Part shown: piece after piece, positions 26,099 to 36,129 of the stretch | Position numbering within the stretch: position 1 is the stretch's first letter | Layout: every line of letters starts with the position of its first letter | DNA from: Sediminicola sp037203765 | GTDB lineage: Bacteria > Bacteroidota > Bacteroidia > Flavobacteriales > Flavobacteriaceae | Length of the DNA: 64,000 bases | Direction of reading: 5' to 3' | Assembly (NCBI RefSeq): GCF_037203765.1 | Contig: NZ_JBBCAS010000004.1 | Span: 124,001 to 188,000, forward strand | Program-made: the position numbers and the translations under genes | The notes under the pieces: generated by a model | Told to the model about the DNA's origin: nothing | Databases searched by the model: none | Seen by the model: the letters and a program-made list of their open reading frames with translations, nothing else

Positions 26099-29000
26099 TT
26101 ATCTTATGATTTGGATCCATCCTTTTCTCACTTCAGAACCCTCCCCTAGGTCTAGAATATAGAAATAGGTCCCTTTGGGCAATTCCCCATTGTCACCTTC
26201 ACCTGTCCAGCTATTATCGTATCCTGTGATCGATAGGACTTGGTTCCCGTAACGGTCGTATATTTCCAAAGTATTGTTCGGATAGGTTTCAATATCGTTG
26301 ATGATCAAAATATCATTGATCCCATCGCCATTGGGAGAGAATTGGTTGAAGATAAAACCGGGCTCATCGCTGGATCGCGGTGCAACTTCTACCGTGGCCG
26401 TCCCCACATTGTTGGCAGTATTACCATCCTCTGGGGAGGAACTCACCAGAGAAGCTATATTCTGGAAGGTACCCTCTCTGGGAACCGTAACCGTAATTGT
26501 TAATGTACTTACCTCTTCAGGGGCCACCGACATTAGTTCCCACCTCCCTGCTACTTCATCATAGATGCCATTGGAGGCCACATGGGATACATACTGAAAC
26601 CCAAGGGAAGAGTCTATCAGTTCGTTGATGACCACATTTGCAACGGTGATCTGGCTCAGGTTGGTCAGGGTGACGGTGAATATTACCTGTCTTCCTTCGG
26701 TTGGACTGGCGTTATCTACCGTCTTCTCCAGCTGAAGATCAATCCTACAGGCTGCAGAAATATTTGGGATACAGGCATCGTCATTGGCAGGATCCAATTG
26801 GTCTACCACCCCGTCACTATCGGAGTCCATGGAATTGGAATCCAAGGCATCAATGATTCCATCCCCATCTTCGTCCAAGGGATTGGCCGTGTCATCACCT
26901 ACTTCCACACCGTCCTCAATACCATCACCATCCGAATCGGGATTGTTGGGGTCTGTACCCAAGGTATTCTCCGTACCGTCCAATAGCCCATCGTTATCGG
27001 AATCTACCGTACATGAAACGACCGTAACGGTGACCGAGACAGATTCATTAGAACAGGGAGCTTCAGCCCCCGTTGTAGTATAGGTGAAAACATAATCACC
27101 ATTGGCGAGACCTTCAAAATCCACAATGTTATTGGCACCTATGACCAATGATCCCGATGGGTCCGTATCAATGGTCCATGTTCCCGGATCAGCACCGGTC
27201 AACGTATCGTCCAGATCCAAAGTGGTAGGTCCGCCCGCAGCCACGCTACAAGAACCAATGTCCGTGGCGGTACCTGCATTGGGCTGTTCAAAAACGGTTA
27301 CTGTGACCGGTACCCTTGCAGAGGTACAGTCGTTGGCCGAGGCCTCCACATAAAAGACTGTGGTGCTGCTTACATTTGGCGAAAAAGTTGCTCCCTCCGC
27401 CAAGATGGTTGTTCCAGTCTCGGAATCGAACCATCTGATAGTTGCTTCCTCGCTGACCGTAACGTTCAGGTCTACGGTACCTCCCTCACAAATAGGTTCT
27501 GGATCTTCCACGGAAATTTCCGGCGAAAAATTGAGCTCCAACTCCAAGGTAGCAGCTGGACTATAGCAGTCGTTTGCCGAATCATAGTAAAATCCGAAAT
27601 AGGTTGCCGCGATGGTCACCACCGTATTGTTGAGCCTTCCGGATACATTATAGGGATCAGAGACCCTGCTCCAGACCAAGGTTAGTCCGGAAGGAATATT
27701 ATTTACATATTCGTTCAGGTCCTGGTTGATGGAATCACAGAAAATGGTGTCCACCGCAGGATCCAAAGGGGGAGCAGTATTGCCGGCCGGACAGACCTCA
27801 TCGTCAACAATTGTTCCGATACCTGTTGCATCTCCCAAGAAGACCAAGATATTGCTCACATTGCTCAAGGTCACCGTAAAATCCTCATCCTGTTCTACGG
27901 CACCATCATTGTTGATGGGTACCGAAATGGTCCTGCTTTCCCCACTGGCACCCGTAAAATTGAGAGTCCCACTAGTAGCAGCATAGTCTTGTCCAGCTAT
28001 TGCACTACCATTGGATGTTGCGTAATCTACGGTAAAACTGCCCGCAGCATTACCAGTCAAGGTTACCGTAAAGATGGCTGGTCCAGTATTCTCGTTTACC
28101 ACCACATCCCCAATAGTTAGATTGGCAGAGTCGTTATCCACTATACTGGCTGTACCGGTATTATTGGTAATATTGATTGTTCCTGAACCGTTCACATTGC
28201 TCAAGGTAACAATGAATGTTTCACTGGGTTCTACAAAAATATCATTCAGAATCGGGACTGTAATGGTACGATTTTGCCCATTGGTCCCTGTAAAATTTAA
28301 AGTGCCATTGGTTTCCGTATAATCCGAACCTGCACTTGCCGATTGGTCGGAAGTGGCATAATCTACCGTAAATCCGCTTGGCACATTACCCGTTAGTGTC
28401 ACAATGAAGGACACGGAACCCGCTGCTTCGTTCACCGTAACGGTAGCTGAGTTAATTGCAATACTCGCTGTGTCGTTATCGGAGATATTTACGGTGGAAT
28501 TTGAGGAGGCACCTATAGTATAACCTGTGCCAGCCACTATGGTCAAGGTTACCGATTCCGTACCTTCCACCAAGGAATCATCCAAAGGATTCAATGTCAC
28601 CGTACTGGTCTGGGCACCATTGGGTATGGTCACAGAGCCGGACAATGCATTAAAATCTGTACCCGAATCAGCACTACCACTAACGTTATAATTCACTGTA
28701 ATTGGAGAACCACTGATGTTGGTTGTATTTAGACTGATTGTGAATGTGCCCGTTGTAGGGCCAGCTTCCGAAGCGGTGGCATCTGTAGCTGAAATGGTGG
28801 CTATGTAATTATCATTGTCTTCGATGGTAACCGTGGCTGTGTTGTTGGGGGAGGCAGCCACTGCATAACCGCTGCCCGCAGCTAGGGTCAGGGTCACTAT
28901 TTCGGCGCCCTCCACAAGAACATCGTTCACCGGACTTATCACAACTACTGCACTACTAGCAGCATTAGGTATAGATACGCTTCCACTTAATGTTCCATAG

Positions 29001-31006
29001 TCTGTTGTATTCGTTGCACTCCCCGAAATTGAATAATTTACAATGATGGGGACACCAGTAGTGTTAGCGGTACTTAGGCTTACCGTGAAAGTTCCCGTTG
29101 TGGAACTCGCCTCGGTGGCCGTGTCATCAGTAGCCACTATGGAGGCCGTGTAGGTGTCATTATCGGTGATGTTAACCGTGTCCGTATTGTTCGGCGAGGC
29201 AGCGACCACATATCCAGTTCCTGAAGCAAGGGTCAGTATAACCGTCTCGTTGCCCTCCACCAAGGCATCGTCAACAGGAGTTATGGTCACGGTCCCGGTG
29301 CTTGCCCCGTTCGCTATGGATACGCTGGTACCAATGGTGGCGTAATCAGCAGTATTCCCTGCGCTACCGCCTATGGAATAGTTCACCACTATGGGAGATC
29401 CCGTGGCATTAGGTGTGTTCAGGTTAATTGTAAAGGTTCCTGGATCTGCTCCTGCCTCCGAAGAAGCATCATCGGTAGCATTGATCGAGGCTATATAGGA
29501 GTCATTATCGGTGATGTTAACCGTGTCCGTATTGTTCGGCGAGGCAGCGACCACATATCCAGTTCCTGAAGCAAGGGTCAGTACAACCGTCTCGTTGCCC
29601 TCCACCAAGGCATCGTCAACAGGAGTTATGGTCACGGTCCCGGAGCTTGCCCCGTTCGCTATGGATACGCTGGTACCAATGGTGGCGTAATCAGCAGTAT
29701 TCCCTGCGCTACCGCCTATGGAATAGTTCACCACTATGGGAGATCCCGTGGCATTTGGTGTGTTCAGGCTTACCGTGAAAATCCCCGTTGTGGAACTCGC
29801 CTCAGTGGCCGTGTCATCAGTGGCCGCTATGGAGGCCGTGTAGGAGTCATTATCGGTGATGTTAACCGTGTCCGTATTGTTCGGCGAGGCAGCGACCACA
29901 TATCCAGTTCCCGAAGCAAGGGTCAGTACAACCGTCTCGTTGCCCTCCACCAAGGCATCGTCAACAGGAGTTATGGTCACGGTCCCGGAGCTTGCCCCGT
30001 TCGCTATGGATACGCTGGTACCAATGGTGGCGTAATCAGCAGTATTCCCTGCGCTACCATCTATGGAATAGTTCACCACTATGGGAGATCCCGTGGCATT
30101 AGGTGTGTTTAGGCTTACCGTGAAAATCCCCGTTGTGGAACTCTCCTCGGTGGCCGTGTCATCAGTGGCCGCTATGGAGGCCGTGTAGGTGTCATTATCG
30201 GTGATGTTAACCGTGTCCGTATTGTTCGGCGAGGCAGCGACCACATATCCAGTTCCTGAAGCAAGGGTCAGTATAACCGTCTCGTTGCCCTCCACCAAGG
30301 CATCGTCAACAGGAGTTATGGTCACGGTCCCGGTGCTTGCCCCGTTCGCTATGGATACGCTGGTACCAATGGTGGCGTAATCAGCAGTATTCCCTGCGCT
30401 ACCATCTATGGTATAGTTCACCACTATGGGAGATCCCGTGGCATTTGGTGTGTTCAGGCTAATTGTAAAGGTCCCTGGATCTGCTCCTGCCTCCGAAGAA
30501 GCATCATCGGTAGCATTGATCGAGGCTATATAGGAGTCATTGTCTTCAATGGTTACCGTTGCAGTATTGTTCGGGGAGGCCGCAACGGTATATGAAGGGT
30601 CAGCTGAAAGTTCAACCACTATTGTTTCATTGCCTTCTACAAGGACGTCGTCCAAAACGGTCACCAAAATGTCTTCTGATCCTCCCCCAGCTACAGTATA
30701 TCCAACGGTAATGGAACCGGATAGTGCCGTATAATCATCACCGGCCGTTGCAGTACTCGATCCAAGCACAGCGTAAAATACATCTACACTTCCGTCAACT
30801 GCAGCACCTGGAGCCACCGAAACTGTAAAACTAGTAGGTGTTGGACCAGCCTCTTGGCCATTACCATTTTGGATAATAGAAACCGTCGGAACCTGTCCAT
30901 ATCCATGTAATCCAAAAATTAAAAATACACCAACTAGGACAATCCTGCTTAAACTGTTATTTTTTATACTCTTGAGGTAGTAAGTATATAAATTTTCTAA
31001 TATCAT
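26099..31006 (-). CDS. Giant Calx-beta adhesin with type B type IX sorting domain
   Basis: 1,635 aa. After a signal sequence ending in LHGYGQ there are nine Calx-beta domains (each ending in a (D/E)DND-type calcium motif), of which numbers 2-5 are almost identical. Next come Ig/PKD-like domains, thrombospondin type 3 repeats (DSDNDGLLDGTENTLGTDPNN and following, calcium binding), a DUF11 domain (LEKTVDNASPTEGRQVIFTVTL) and a C-terminal gliding-motility-associated domain (FNQFSPNGDGINDILIIND ... GTYFYILDLG) that marks it for type IX secretion, type B. It is therefore a calcium-stabilised surface adhesin. It shares its C-terminal 600 residues with the neighbouring 829-aa protein, showing a gene duplication. 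PorP/SprF and OmpA genes follow directly. Confidence 0.93.
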   Translation of the reverse strand: MILENLYTYYLKSIKNNSLSRIVLVGVFLIFGLHGYGQVPTVSIIQNGNGQEAGPTPTSFTVSVAPGAAVDGSVDVFYAVLGSSTATAGDDYTALSGSITVGYTVAGGGSEDILVTVLDDVLVEGNETIVVELSADPSYTVAASPNNTATVTIEDNDSYIASINATDDASSEAGADPGTFTISLNTPNATGSPIVVNYTIDGSAGNTADYATIGTSVSIANGASTGTVTITPVDDALVEGNETVILTLASGTGYVVAASPNNTDTVNITDNDTYTASIAATDDTATEESSTTGIFTVSLNTPNATGSPIVVNYSIDGSAGNTADYATIGTSVSIANGASSGTVTITPVDDALVEGNETVVLTLASGTGYVVAASPNNTDTVNITDNDSYTASIAATDDTATEASSTTGIFTVSLNTPNATGSPIVVNYSIGGSAGNTADYATIGTSVSIANGASSGTVTITPVDDALVEGNETVVLTLASGTGYVVAASPNNTDTVNITDNDSYIASINATDDASSEAGADPGTFTINLNTPNATGSPIVVNYSIGGSAGNTADYATIGTSVSIANGASTGTVTITPVDDALVEGNETVILTLASGTGYVVAASPNNTDTVNITDNDTYTASIVATDDTATEASSTTGTFTVSLSTANTTGVPIIVNYSISGSATNTTDYGTLSGSVSIPNAASSAVVVISPVNDVLVEGAEIVTLTLAAGSGYAVAASPNNTATVTIEDNDNYIATISATDATASEAGPTTGTFTISLNTTNISGSPITVNYNVSGSADSGTDFNALSGSVTIPNGAQTSTVTLNPLDDSLVEGTESVTLTIVAGTGYTIGASSNSTVNISDNDTASIAINSATVTVNEAAGSVSFIVTLTGNVPSGFTVDYATSDQSASAGSDYTETNGTLNFTGTNGQNRTITVPILNDIFVEPSETFIVTLSNVNGSGTINITNNTGTASIVDNDSANLTIGDVVVNENTGPAIFTVTLTGNAAGSFTVDYATSNGSAIAGQDYAATSGTLNFTGASGESRTISVPINNDGAVEQDEDFTVTLSNVSNILVFLGDATGIGTIVDDEVCPAGNTAPPLDPAVDTIFCDSINQDLNEYVNNIPSGLTLVWSRVSDPYNVSGRLNNTVVTIAATYFGFYYDSANDCYSPAATLELELNFSPEISVEDPEPICEGGTVDLNVTVSEEATIRWFDSETGTTILAEGATFSPNVSSTTVFYVEASANDCTSARVPVTVTVFEQPNAGTATDIGSCSVAAGGPTTLDLDDTLTGADPGTWTIDTDPSGSLVIGANNIVDFEGLANGDYVFTYTTTGAEAPCSNESVSVTVTVVSCTVDSDNDGLLDGTENTLGTDPNNPDSDGDGIEDGVEVGDDTANPLDEDGDGIIDALDSNSMDSDSDGVVDQLDPANDDACIPNISAACRIDLQLEKTVDNASPTEGRQVIFTVTLTNLSQITVANVVINELIDSSLGFQYVSHVASNGIYDEVAGRWELMSVAPEEVSTLTITVTVPREGTFQNIASLVSSSPEDGNTANNVGTATVEVAPRSSDEPGFIFNQFSPNGDGINDILIINDIETYPNNTLEIYDRYGNQVLSITGYDNSWTGEGDNGELPKGTYFYILDLGEGSEVRKGWIQIIR
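29156..30535 (-). repeat. Four tandem 345-bp Calx-beta repeats
   Basis: The block gtcattatcggtgatgttaa recurs at 29156, 29501, 29846 and 30191 with an exact 345-bp period (115 codons), and the diverged periodicity continues to 28811 and 30536. The four units differ at only a few positions. They encode Calx-beta domains 2-5 of the adhesin. Such identity suggests recent expansion or ongoing homogenisation and the potential for length variation. Confidence 0.95.
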
Positions 31007-31198
31007 AGCTTTTATCCTAAAAACCCTGCTAAATTCGAATCCATATCAAGCTGAATTCTTGCAAAAAATAGGGGGTGTAATATTACGAAAAAAGTCGCCT
31101 ACAGTCTAACTATCAAGGTTAAATCAGCAAATATCAGATAAATTGCAACAAAAAGCAGGACTGCCAATTTTTCATTCAATTTGAAACCTCAAATAGAT
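31007..31198. other. Spacer between the two paralogous adhesin genes
   Basis: 192 bp, AT-rich, with no ORF of interest. A TATTTTTTG sequence on the minus strand near 31,065 is one base longer than the Bacteroidota -7 consensus, so a promoter for the second adhesin is possible but not convincing. No terminator hairpin was found, so read-through from the upstream adhesin is possible. Confidence 0.3.
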
Positions 31199-33688
31199 CT
31201 ATCTCATGAGCTGTATCCATCCTTTTATCGCTTGGGAACCGTCACCCAGATTCAACACATAGAAATAAGTCCCCTTAGGTAATTTGCCATTATCTCCGTC
31301 CCCTTTCCAACTGTTATTGTAGCCCTTGACGGATACGACCTGGTTTCCATTTCGGTCGAATATTTCCAAGGTATTGTTTGGATAGATTTCAATATCGTTG
31401 ATGATCAATATATCATTGATTCCATCACCATTGGGAGAGAACTGATTAAACACATAGCCAGGATCATCGCTGGATCGCGGTGAAACCTCTACCATGGCCG
31501 TGCCCACATTATTGGCATTATTAACATCCGCTGGGGAGGAACTCACCAGAGAAGCTATATTCTGGAAGGTTCCCTCTCTGGGAACCGTTGCCGTGATAGT
31601 CAATGTACTTAATTCTTCAGGGGCCACCGACATCAGCTCCCACCTTCCAGCTACTTCATCATAGATACCATTGGAGGCCGCATGGGACACATACTGAAAC
31701 CCTAGGGAAGAGTCTATAAGTTCGTTGATGACCACCTCCGCGACCGTAAACTGACTCAGGTTGGTCAGGGTGATGGTAAAGGTCACCTGTCTTCCTACGG
31801 TAGGATTGGCATTGTCCACGGTCTTTACGAGCTGAAGGTCAACTCCACAAGCTTCAGAAATATTTGGGATACAGGGGTCTTCATTGGCAGGGTCCAATTG
31901 GTCCATAACTCCATCGCTATCGGAATCTATGGTATTGGACTCCAAGGCATCAATGATGCCGTCACCGTCTTCATCCAATGGGCTATTGATATTATCACCC
32001 ACTTCCACGCCGTCATTGATACCATCGCCATCCGTATCGGGATTGTTGGGGTCCGTGCCCAAGGTATTTTCGCTCACATCAAAGAGTCCGTCATTATCCG
32101 AATCCACGGCGCAAGTCGTTACCGCAATGGTCACGGAAACAGAATTGTCGGCACAAGGTGCTTGAGCCCCAGTAGTGGTATAGGTAAATACATAATCACC
32201 ATTGGCCAAGCCCTCAAAATTGACAACATTCCCAGACCCTATCCTTATAGATCCGGAAGGATCTGTTGCAATGGTCCATCTACCTGGGTCTGCCCCAGTA
32301 AGTGTATTATCCAGATCCAAGGTGGTCTGTCCTCCTGAAGCCCCACTACAGACCGTTCTATTCGTTGCGACACCCGCATTTGGCTCTTCTAAAACTGTTG
32401 CGGTAACTGCCACCCTTTCAGAAGTACAGCCATTGGCCGCAGCCTCTACATAAAAAACAGTAGTCTCGCTCACGCTAGGCATATAGGATGACCCTTGTGC
32501 CAAAATGGTAGAACCTGTCTGTGAACGGTACCACCTTATGGTCGCATCTTCGCTCACCGTAACGTTTAGACTAACAGTCCCCGCTCCACAGATCGGTTGC
32601 GAATTTCCCACAGTAATCTCAGGTGAAAAATTGAGTTCCAGCTCCAAGGTCGCTGGTGGACTATAGCAGTTGTTTGCCGAATCAAAATAAAATCCAAAAT
32701 AGGTAGCCGCAGTGGTCACAACGGTATTATTGAGCCGCCCGGAACCATTAAAGGGATCCGAGACCCTACTCCATACCAAGGAAAGTCCGGAAGGAATAGT
32801 ATTCACATAATCGTTCAGGTCCTGGTTGATGGCATTACAGAAAACAGTATCCACAGCGGGGTCCAATACCGGGGCCATATCGCCGGCCGGACAATCGTCA
32901 TCATCCACAATGGTGGCTAGACCGGTATCATCGCTAATACCTACTGCCGCGTTGCTCACCTTACTCAAGGTCATCTTAAAATCTTCATCTTCCTCTACAA
33001 GGGAATTATTGATTATTGGGACGGAGATGGTTCTTCGCTGGCCACTTTCTCCCGTGAAACCAATGGTCCCACTGGTACGTGTATAGTCCTGTCCCGCTTC
33101 GGCGGTTCCATTTGAGGTAGTAAAATCTACCGTAAAATTTTCCACGGAATTTCCGGTAAGTGTTACCGTAAATACTGCCGCTCCCCCATTTTCATTCACC
33201 ACAACATCATCTATGGAAATATTGGATGTGGATGCCGCTTCATTATCTTCATTGGTGACCTGAATCTTGATATCATCGAGTTCTAGATAATCCTCGTCCT
33301 CTGTATCCTCATCTATTCCAATAACAATATTATATGTAATAGGCCCATCAAAGGCCACGTCATCCACAGGATTAACCCTTACCGTCCTTTCGTCATCCCA
33401 ATTGGACCTCTTAAAAGTAAGCTTGCTCCGGGACAAGGTCCCTTCGGTCAAATCTTCCGAAACAAGAAACAACTCTACATCATCCGAGGGTCGGGAGTTC
33501 AGGACAACCTTAAATTCTACCGAAGAACCACCCTCAATGGTTGTCAATGTCTTGGGAGTCACACTAATTCCCTTTTGACCATAACCACAAAAGACTGATA
33601 TGAATAACACACAGGCCATCACTGCCCTAAATTTTGAACGATACGTTATAGGCTTAAAAGTAGAGGGGACTAAGTAGTTTGTCTTCAT
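31199..33688 (-). CDS. Shorter paralogous Calx-beta adhesin with type B type IX sorting domain
   Basis: 829 aa from ATG 33686-33688. A start at 33760 would place the first codons inside the fabD terminator and before the signal peptide, so it is rejected. The signal peptide ends in CGYGQ. Two Calx-beta-like domains (about residues 45-240) are followed by the same modules as the 1,635-aa neighbour: Ig/PKD-like domains, thrombospondin type 3 calcium repeats, DUF11 and a type B sorting domain (FNQFSPNGDGINDILIIND...). The C-terminal ~600 residues of the two proteins are nearly the same by eye, including C-terminal motif YFYVLNLG. It is probably a surface adhesin served by the same PorP/SprF and OmpA partners. 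Confidence 0.92.
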   Translation of the reverse strand: MKTNYLVPSTFKPITYRSKFRAVMACVLFISVFCGYGQKGISVTPKTLTTIEGGSSVEFKVVLNSRPSDDVELFLVSEDLTEGTLSRSKLTFKRSNWDDERTVRVNPVDDVAFDGPITYNIVIGIDEDTEDEDYLELDDIKIQVTNEDNEAASTSNISIDDVVVNENGGAAVFTVTLTGNSVENFTVDFTTSNGTAEAGQDYTRTSGTIGFTGESGQRRTISVPIINNSLVEEDEDFKMTLSKVSNAAVGISDDTGLATIVDDDDCPAGDMAPVLDPAVDTVFCNAINQDLNDYVNTIPSGLSLVWSRVSDPFNGSGRLNNTVVTTAATYFGFYFDSANNCYSPPATLELELNFSPEITVGNSQPICGAGTVSLNVTVSEDATIRWYRSQTGSTILAQGSSYMPSVSETTVFYVEAAANGCTSERVAVTATVLEEPNAGVATNRTVCSGASGGQTTLDLDNTLTGADPGRWTIATDPSGSIRIGSGNVVNFEGLANGDYVFTYTTTGAQAPCADNSVSVTIAVTTCAVDSDNDGLFDVSENTLGTDPNNPDTDGDGINDGVEVGDNINSPLDEDGDGIIDALESNTIDSDSDGVMDQLDPANEDPCIPNISEACGVDLQLVKTVDNANPTVGRQVTFTITLTNLSQFTVAEVVINELIDSSLGFQYVSHAASNGIYDEVAGRWELMSVAPEELSTLTITATVPREGTFQNIASLVSSSPADVNNANNVGTAMVEVSPRSSDDPGYVFNQFSPNGDGINDILIINDIEIYPNNTLEIFDRNGNQVVSVKGYNNSWKGDGDNGKLPKGTYFYVLNLGDGSQAIKGWIQLMR

Positions 33689-33732
33689 ATTTTGCCTAAA
33701 GATGGATTGGTTATTTACAACCCAAAGCAAGT

Positions 33733-33765
33733 CAAAAAAAATGGATTGAGCCACCCTCAATCCAT
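33733..33765 (-). terminator. Rho-independent terminator of fabD
   Basis: Perfect 10-bp inverted repeat atggattgag/ctcaatccat with a 5-nt loop. In the minus-strand direction it is followed by seven to eight U residues. It lies 44 bp past the fabD stop. Confidence 0.9.
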
Positions 33766-33808
33766 GAAAGATTTAGCTCAATCCATTACTAGGTATTTTA
33801 CAGATAAA

Positions 33809-34693
33809 TTAGGACAGTTCAGCGGACATTGTTTCCGCTTCTCCATGTATTTTTTTCACCAATCCCTGCAATACTTTCCCTGGACCCACTTCTGTAAATA
33901 GGGTGGCCCCATCTTTTACCATGTTTTGTACACTTTGGGTCCATTTTACAGGAGCTGTCAATTGGGAAATAAGATTCTTTTTAATTTCTTCCGCATCGGT
34001 TACTGCCGTAGTGGTCACATTCTGGTAAATCGGACAGGTTGGCGCACTGAATTTCGTGTTTTCAATAGCCGCTGCCAATTCTTCCCTGGCTGGTTCCATC
34101 AAAGGGGAATGAAATGCCCCTCCTACAGGCAATACCAGTGCCCTACGGGCGCCAGCTTCCTTTAGTTTTTCACAGGCCGTATTGATAGCTTCCACTTCTC
34201 CGGAAATCACCAATTGTCCTGGGCAGTTATAATTTGCGGGTACCACCACACCTTCTATTTCCGAACAAATTTGTTCTACAACAGCATCATCCAAACCTAA
34301 AACGGCCGCCATGGTACTTGGTTGCAGCTCGCAGGCCTTTTGCATGGCCATAGCACGTTGGGAAACCAATTTCAATCCGTCTTCAAATGTCAAGACCCCA
34401 TTGGCCACCAAGGCTGAAAACTCTCCCAAGGAATGACCTGCTACCATATCGGGCTTAAAACCATCTCCCAGCACTTTGCTCAATATTACAGAATGTAAAA
34501 ATATCGCAGGCTGTGTTACCTTGGTCTCCTTCAAATCTTCCGCAGTTCCTTGGAACATAATATCTGTTATGGAGAACCCCAAAATGGTATTGGCCTTTTC
34601 AAAAAGCTCCTGGGCCAAGGGATACTTTTCATAAAGATCTAATCCCATTCCTACAAATTGTGCTCCCTGACCTGGAAATATATACGCGTTCAT
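33809..34693 (-). CDS. fabD: Malonyl-CoA:ACP transacylase
   Basis: 294 aa, ATG at 34691-34693. It transfers malonyl from CoA to acyl carrier protein to start fatty-acid elongation in the cytosol. The family motifs are all present: FPGQGAQ (residues 6-12), the nucleophile elbow GHSLGE with Ser88, Gln-rich QRAMAMQ, and GGAFHSPLM with catalytic His195. Length fits the family (about 290-310). It stands alone, with its own terminator and a TATTTTTG -7 box close upstream; the usual fab neighbours are not adjacent. Confidence 0.96.
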   Translation of the reverse strand: MNAYIFPGQGAQFVGMGLDLYEKYPLAQELFEKANTILGFSITDIMFQGTAEDLKETKVTQPAIFLHSVILSKVLGDGFKPDMVAGHSLGEFSALVANGVLTFEDGLKLVSQRAMAMQKACELQPSTMAAVLGLDDAVVEQICSEIEGVVVPANYNCPGQLVISGEVEAINTACEKLKEAGARRALVLPVGGAFHSPLMEPAREELAAAIENTKFSAPTCPIYQNVTTTAVTDAEEIKKNLISQLTAPVKWTQSVQNMVKDGATLFTEVGPGKVLQGLVKKIHGEAETMSAELS

Positions 34694-34715
34694 TTCATTT
34701 AAATTTAAGTTGAAA

Positions 34716-34723
34716 CAAAAATA
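34716..34723 (-). promoter_or_regulatory. Putative -7 element for fabD
   Basis: TATTTTTG on the minus strand fits the Bacteroidota TAnnTTTG consensus and lies 23 bp before the fabD ATG. No convincing TTG -33 element is at the right distance. Confidence 0.4.
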
Positions 34724-34853
34724 AGATTATTTGTATTAATGGGAAGTATTTGGGCAGTTCTAATGAATCTTATGGGCAAAAAACTGCCCGAAAAATGGTT
34801 CCATTACGATTTCTACAATCCCGTATCCCTTTCAAGAAACCCAGTATCCCTTA

Positions 34854-35369
34854 TTATTCCTCTTTGAACCAACTGGAATATTTCACATAGGCATTGGCAA
34901 TCCTATCAATTTCACCAGAGCTCAATTCCGGACTGATGTCCTTTATTTTTTTTGCCGGCATTCCTGCAAATATACTACCGGCAGGCACGTGTGTACCTTT
35001 GGTAAGCACAGCTCCCGCAGCTATAATACTATTGCTTTCCACAACACAATCATCCATCACTATGCTGCCCATACCAATAAGCACATTATCATGAATGGTA
35101 CAACCGTGAACCAGGGCATTGTGTCCTATGGAAACATTACTGCCAATAGTGGTGGCCGCCTTTAAATAGGTACAGTGAATTACCGCCCCATCCTGTACAT
35201 TGACCTTATCCCCCATTTTTATAAAGTTCACATCTCCTCGCAAAACCGCATTGAACCAAATACTGCATTGACTGCCCATGGTTACATCCCCTACAATGGT
35301 TGCGTTATCAGCGATATAACAATCTTCTCCTATTACCGGGGTTTTACCATTAACCGTTTTAATGACCAT
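34854..35369 (-). CDS. Gamma-class carbonic anhydrase-like hexapeptide protein
   Basis: 171 aa, ATG at 35367-35369. It is a left-handed beta-helix protein: repeated hexapeptide patterns (IGEDCYIADNATIVGDVTMG, IGSNVSIGHNALVHGCTIHDNVLIG) cover most of its length. The three zinc-ligand histidines of the gamma-carbonic anhydrase/YrdA/PaaY group are visible as His65 (VIHC), His83 (GHN) and His88 (VHG). Members are trimeric cytosolic enzymes or enzyme-like proteins; many lack measurable carbonic anhydrase activity, so the reaction is not certain. It follows the LytTR regulator gene by 28 bp and may share its transcript. Confidence 0.92.
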   Translation of the reverse strand: MVIKTVNGKTPVIGEDCYIADNATIVGDVTMGSQCSIWFNAVLRGDVNFIKMGDKVNVQDGAVIHCTYLKAATTIGSNVSIGHNALVHGCTIHDNVLIGMGSIVMDDCVVESNSIIAAGAVLTKGTHVPAGSIFAGMPAKKIKDISPELSSGEIDRIANAYVKYSSWFKEE

Positions 35370-35397
35370 CTTTTAATTTTTAATTAATCTTATTGCT

Positions 35398-36129
35398 CTA
35401 TTCAAAATACGATAAAAGTTGCTGCTTTCTGGAAGCGGCCACCAATAATTCCTTTCCGTTGGAAATCACAACACTCCCTCCCTTGCCCTTCCTGTACTTG
35501 ACAACCTCATTGACATTGACCAGATAGGATTTATGAATGCGGGCAAAGGCAAAACCTGACAGTGCATCTTCAAAATATTTTAAGGTCTTGCTGACCACCA
35601 ACCGCTGGTCTTCCAGATAGATCTCTGTGTAATTATCGTCGGCCTTGCAGTACAAAATATCGGCCACGTTCAGTACCTGAAATCCGTCTTGCTGTGGAAG
35701 GGTAATTTTTCCTTTGACTCTATTCAGTACCGGTGTCAGGATTTTATCCTCCAAAGCATTTTCGCGTTCCTTTACCTCCGCAACATAGGCAACTGCCTTT
35801 ACCAATTCATCGATATCTATGGGCTTCATCAAATAGTAGGCAGCATGCTGGTTTAGGGCATCCATGGCGTACTGATTGTAAGCCGTCACAAAAATAGTCT
35901 CAAAAGTCCTATTTGGCAATTGGTCCAATAAATCAAAGGCATTGCCATAGGGCATTTCCACATCCAAGAATACGATGTCGGGATTGTTTTTCTCCAACAA
36001 GACCAACCCATCCTTGATGGTTGCCGCTTCTCCAAGTACGTTTACATTTTTACAATATTTTGCCAGGTAATTTCTTAAAATTTCCCGGCTATTGGCTTCG
36101 TCTTCTATGATCAATGCTGTTAGCCCCAT
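35398..36129 (-). CDS. LytTR-family response regulator
   Basis: 243 aa. An N-terminal receiver domain (residues ~4-120) has the acidic pair Glu9-Asp10 and phosphoacceptor Asp56 (VFLDVEMP), switch Thr in FVTAYN and Lys in MKPID. A LytTR DNA-binding domain fills ~140-243 (LYCKADDNYTEIYL ... FARIHKSYLVNVNEV). It is a cytosolic transcription factor controlled by the histidine kinase whose stop codon overlaps its start by one base. Targets are unknown; the flanking genes are candidates but nothing in the sequence proves it. Confidence 0.95.
   Translation of the reverse strand: MGLTALIIEDEANSREILRNYLAKYCKNVNVLGEAATIKDGLVLLEKNNPDIVFLDVEMPYGNAFDLLDQLPNRTFETIFVTAYNQYAMDALNQHAAYYLMKPIDIDELVKAVAYVAEVKERENALEDKILTPVLNRVKGKITLPQQDGFQVLNVADILYCKADDNYTEIYLEDQRLVVSKTLKYFEDALSGFAFARIHKSYLVNVNEVVKYRKGKGGSVVISNGKELLVAASRKQQLLSYFE

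Noticed and set aside
29154..30380. Plus-strand 63-aa frame occurring identically twice
   Set aside because: Antisense shadow of the tandem Calx-beta repeats, repeated only because the DNA is.
33689..33760. Upstream start of the shorter adhesin at 33,760
   Set aside because: It would overlap the fabD terminator hairpin, and the signal peptide begins properly at 33,688.
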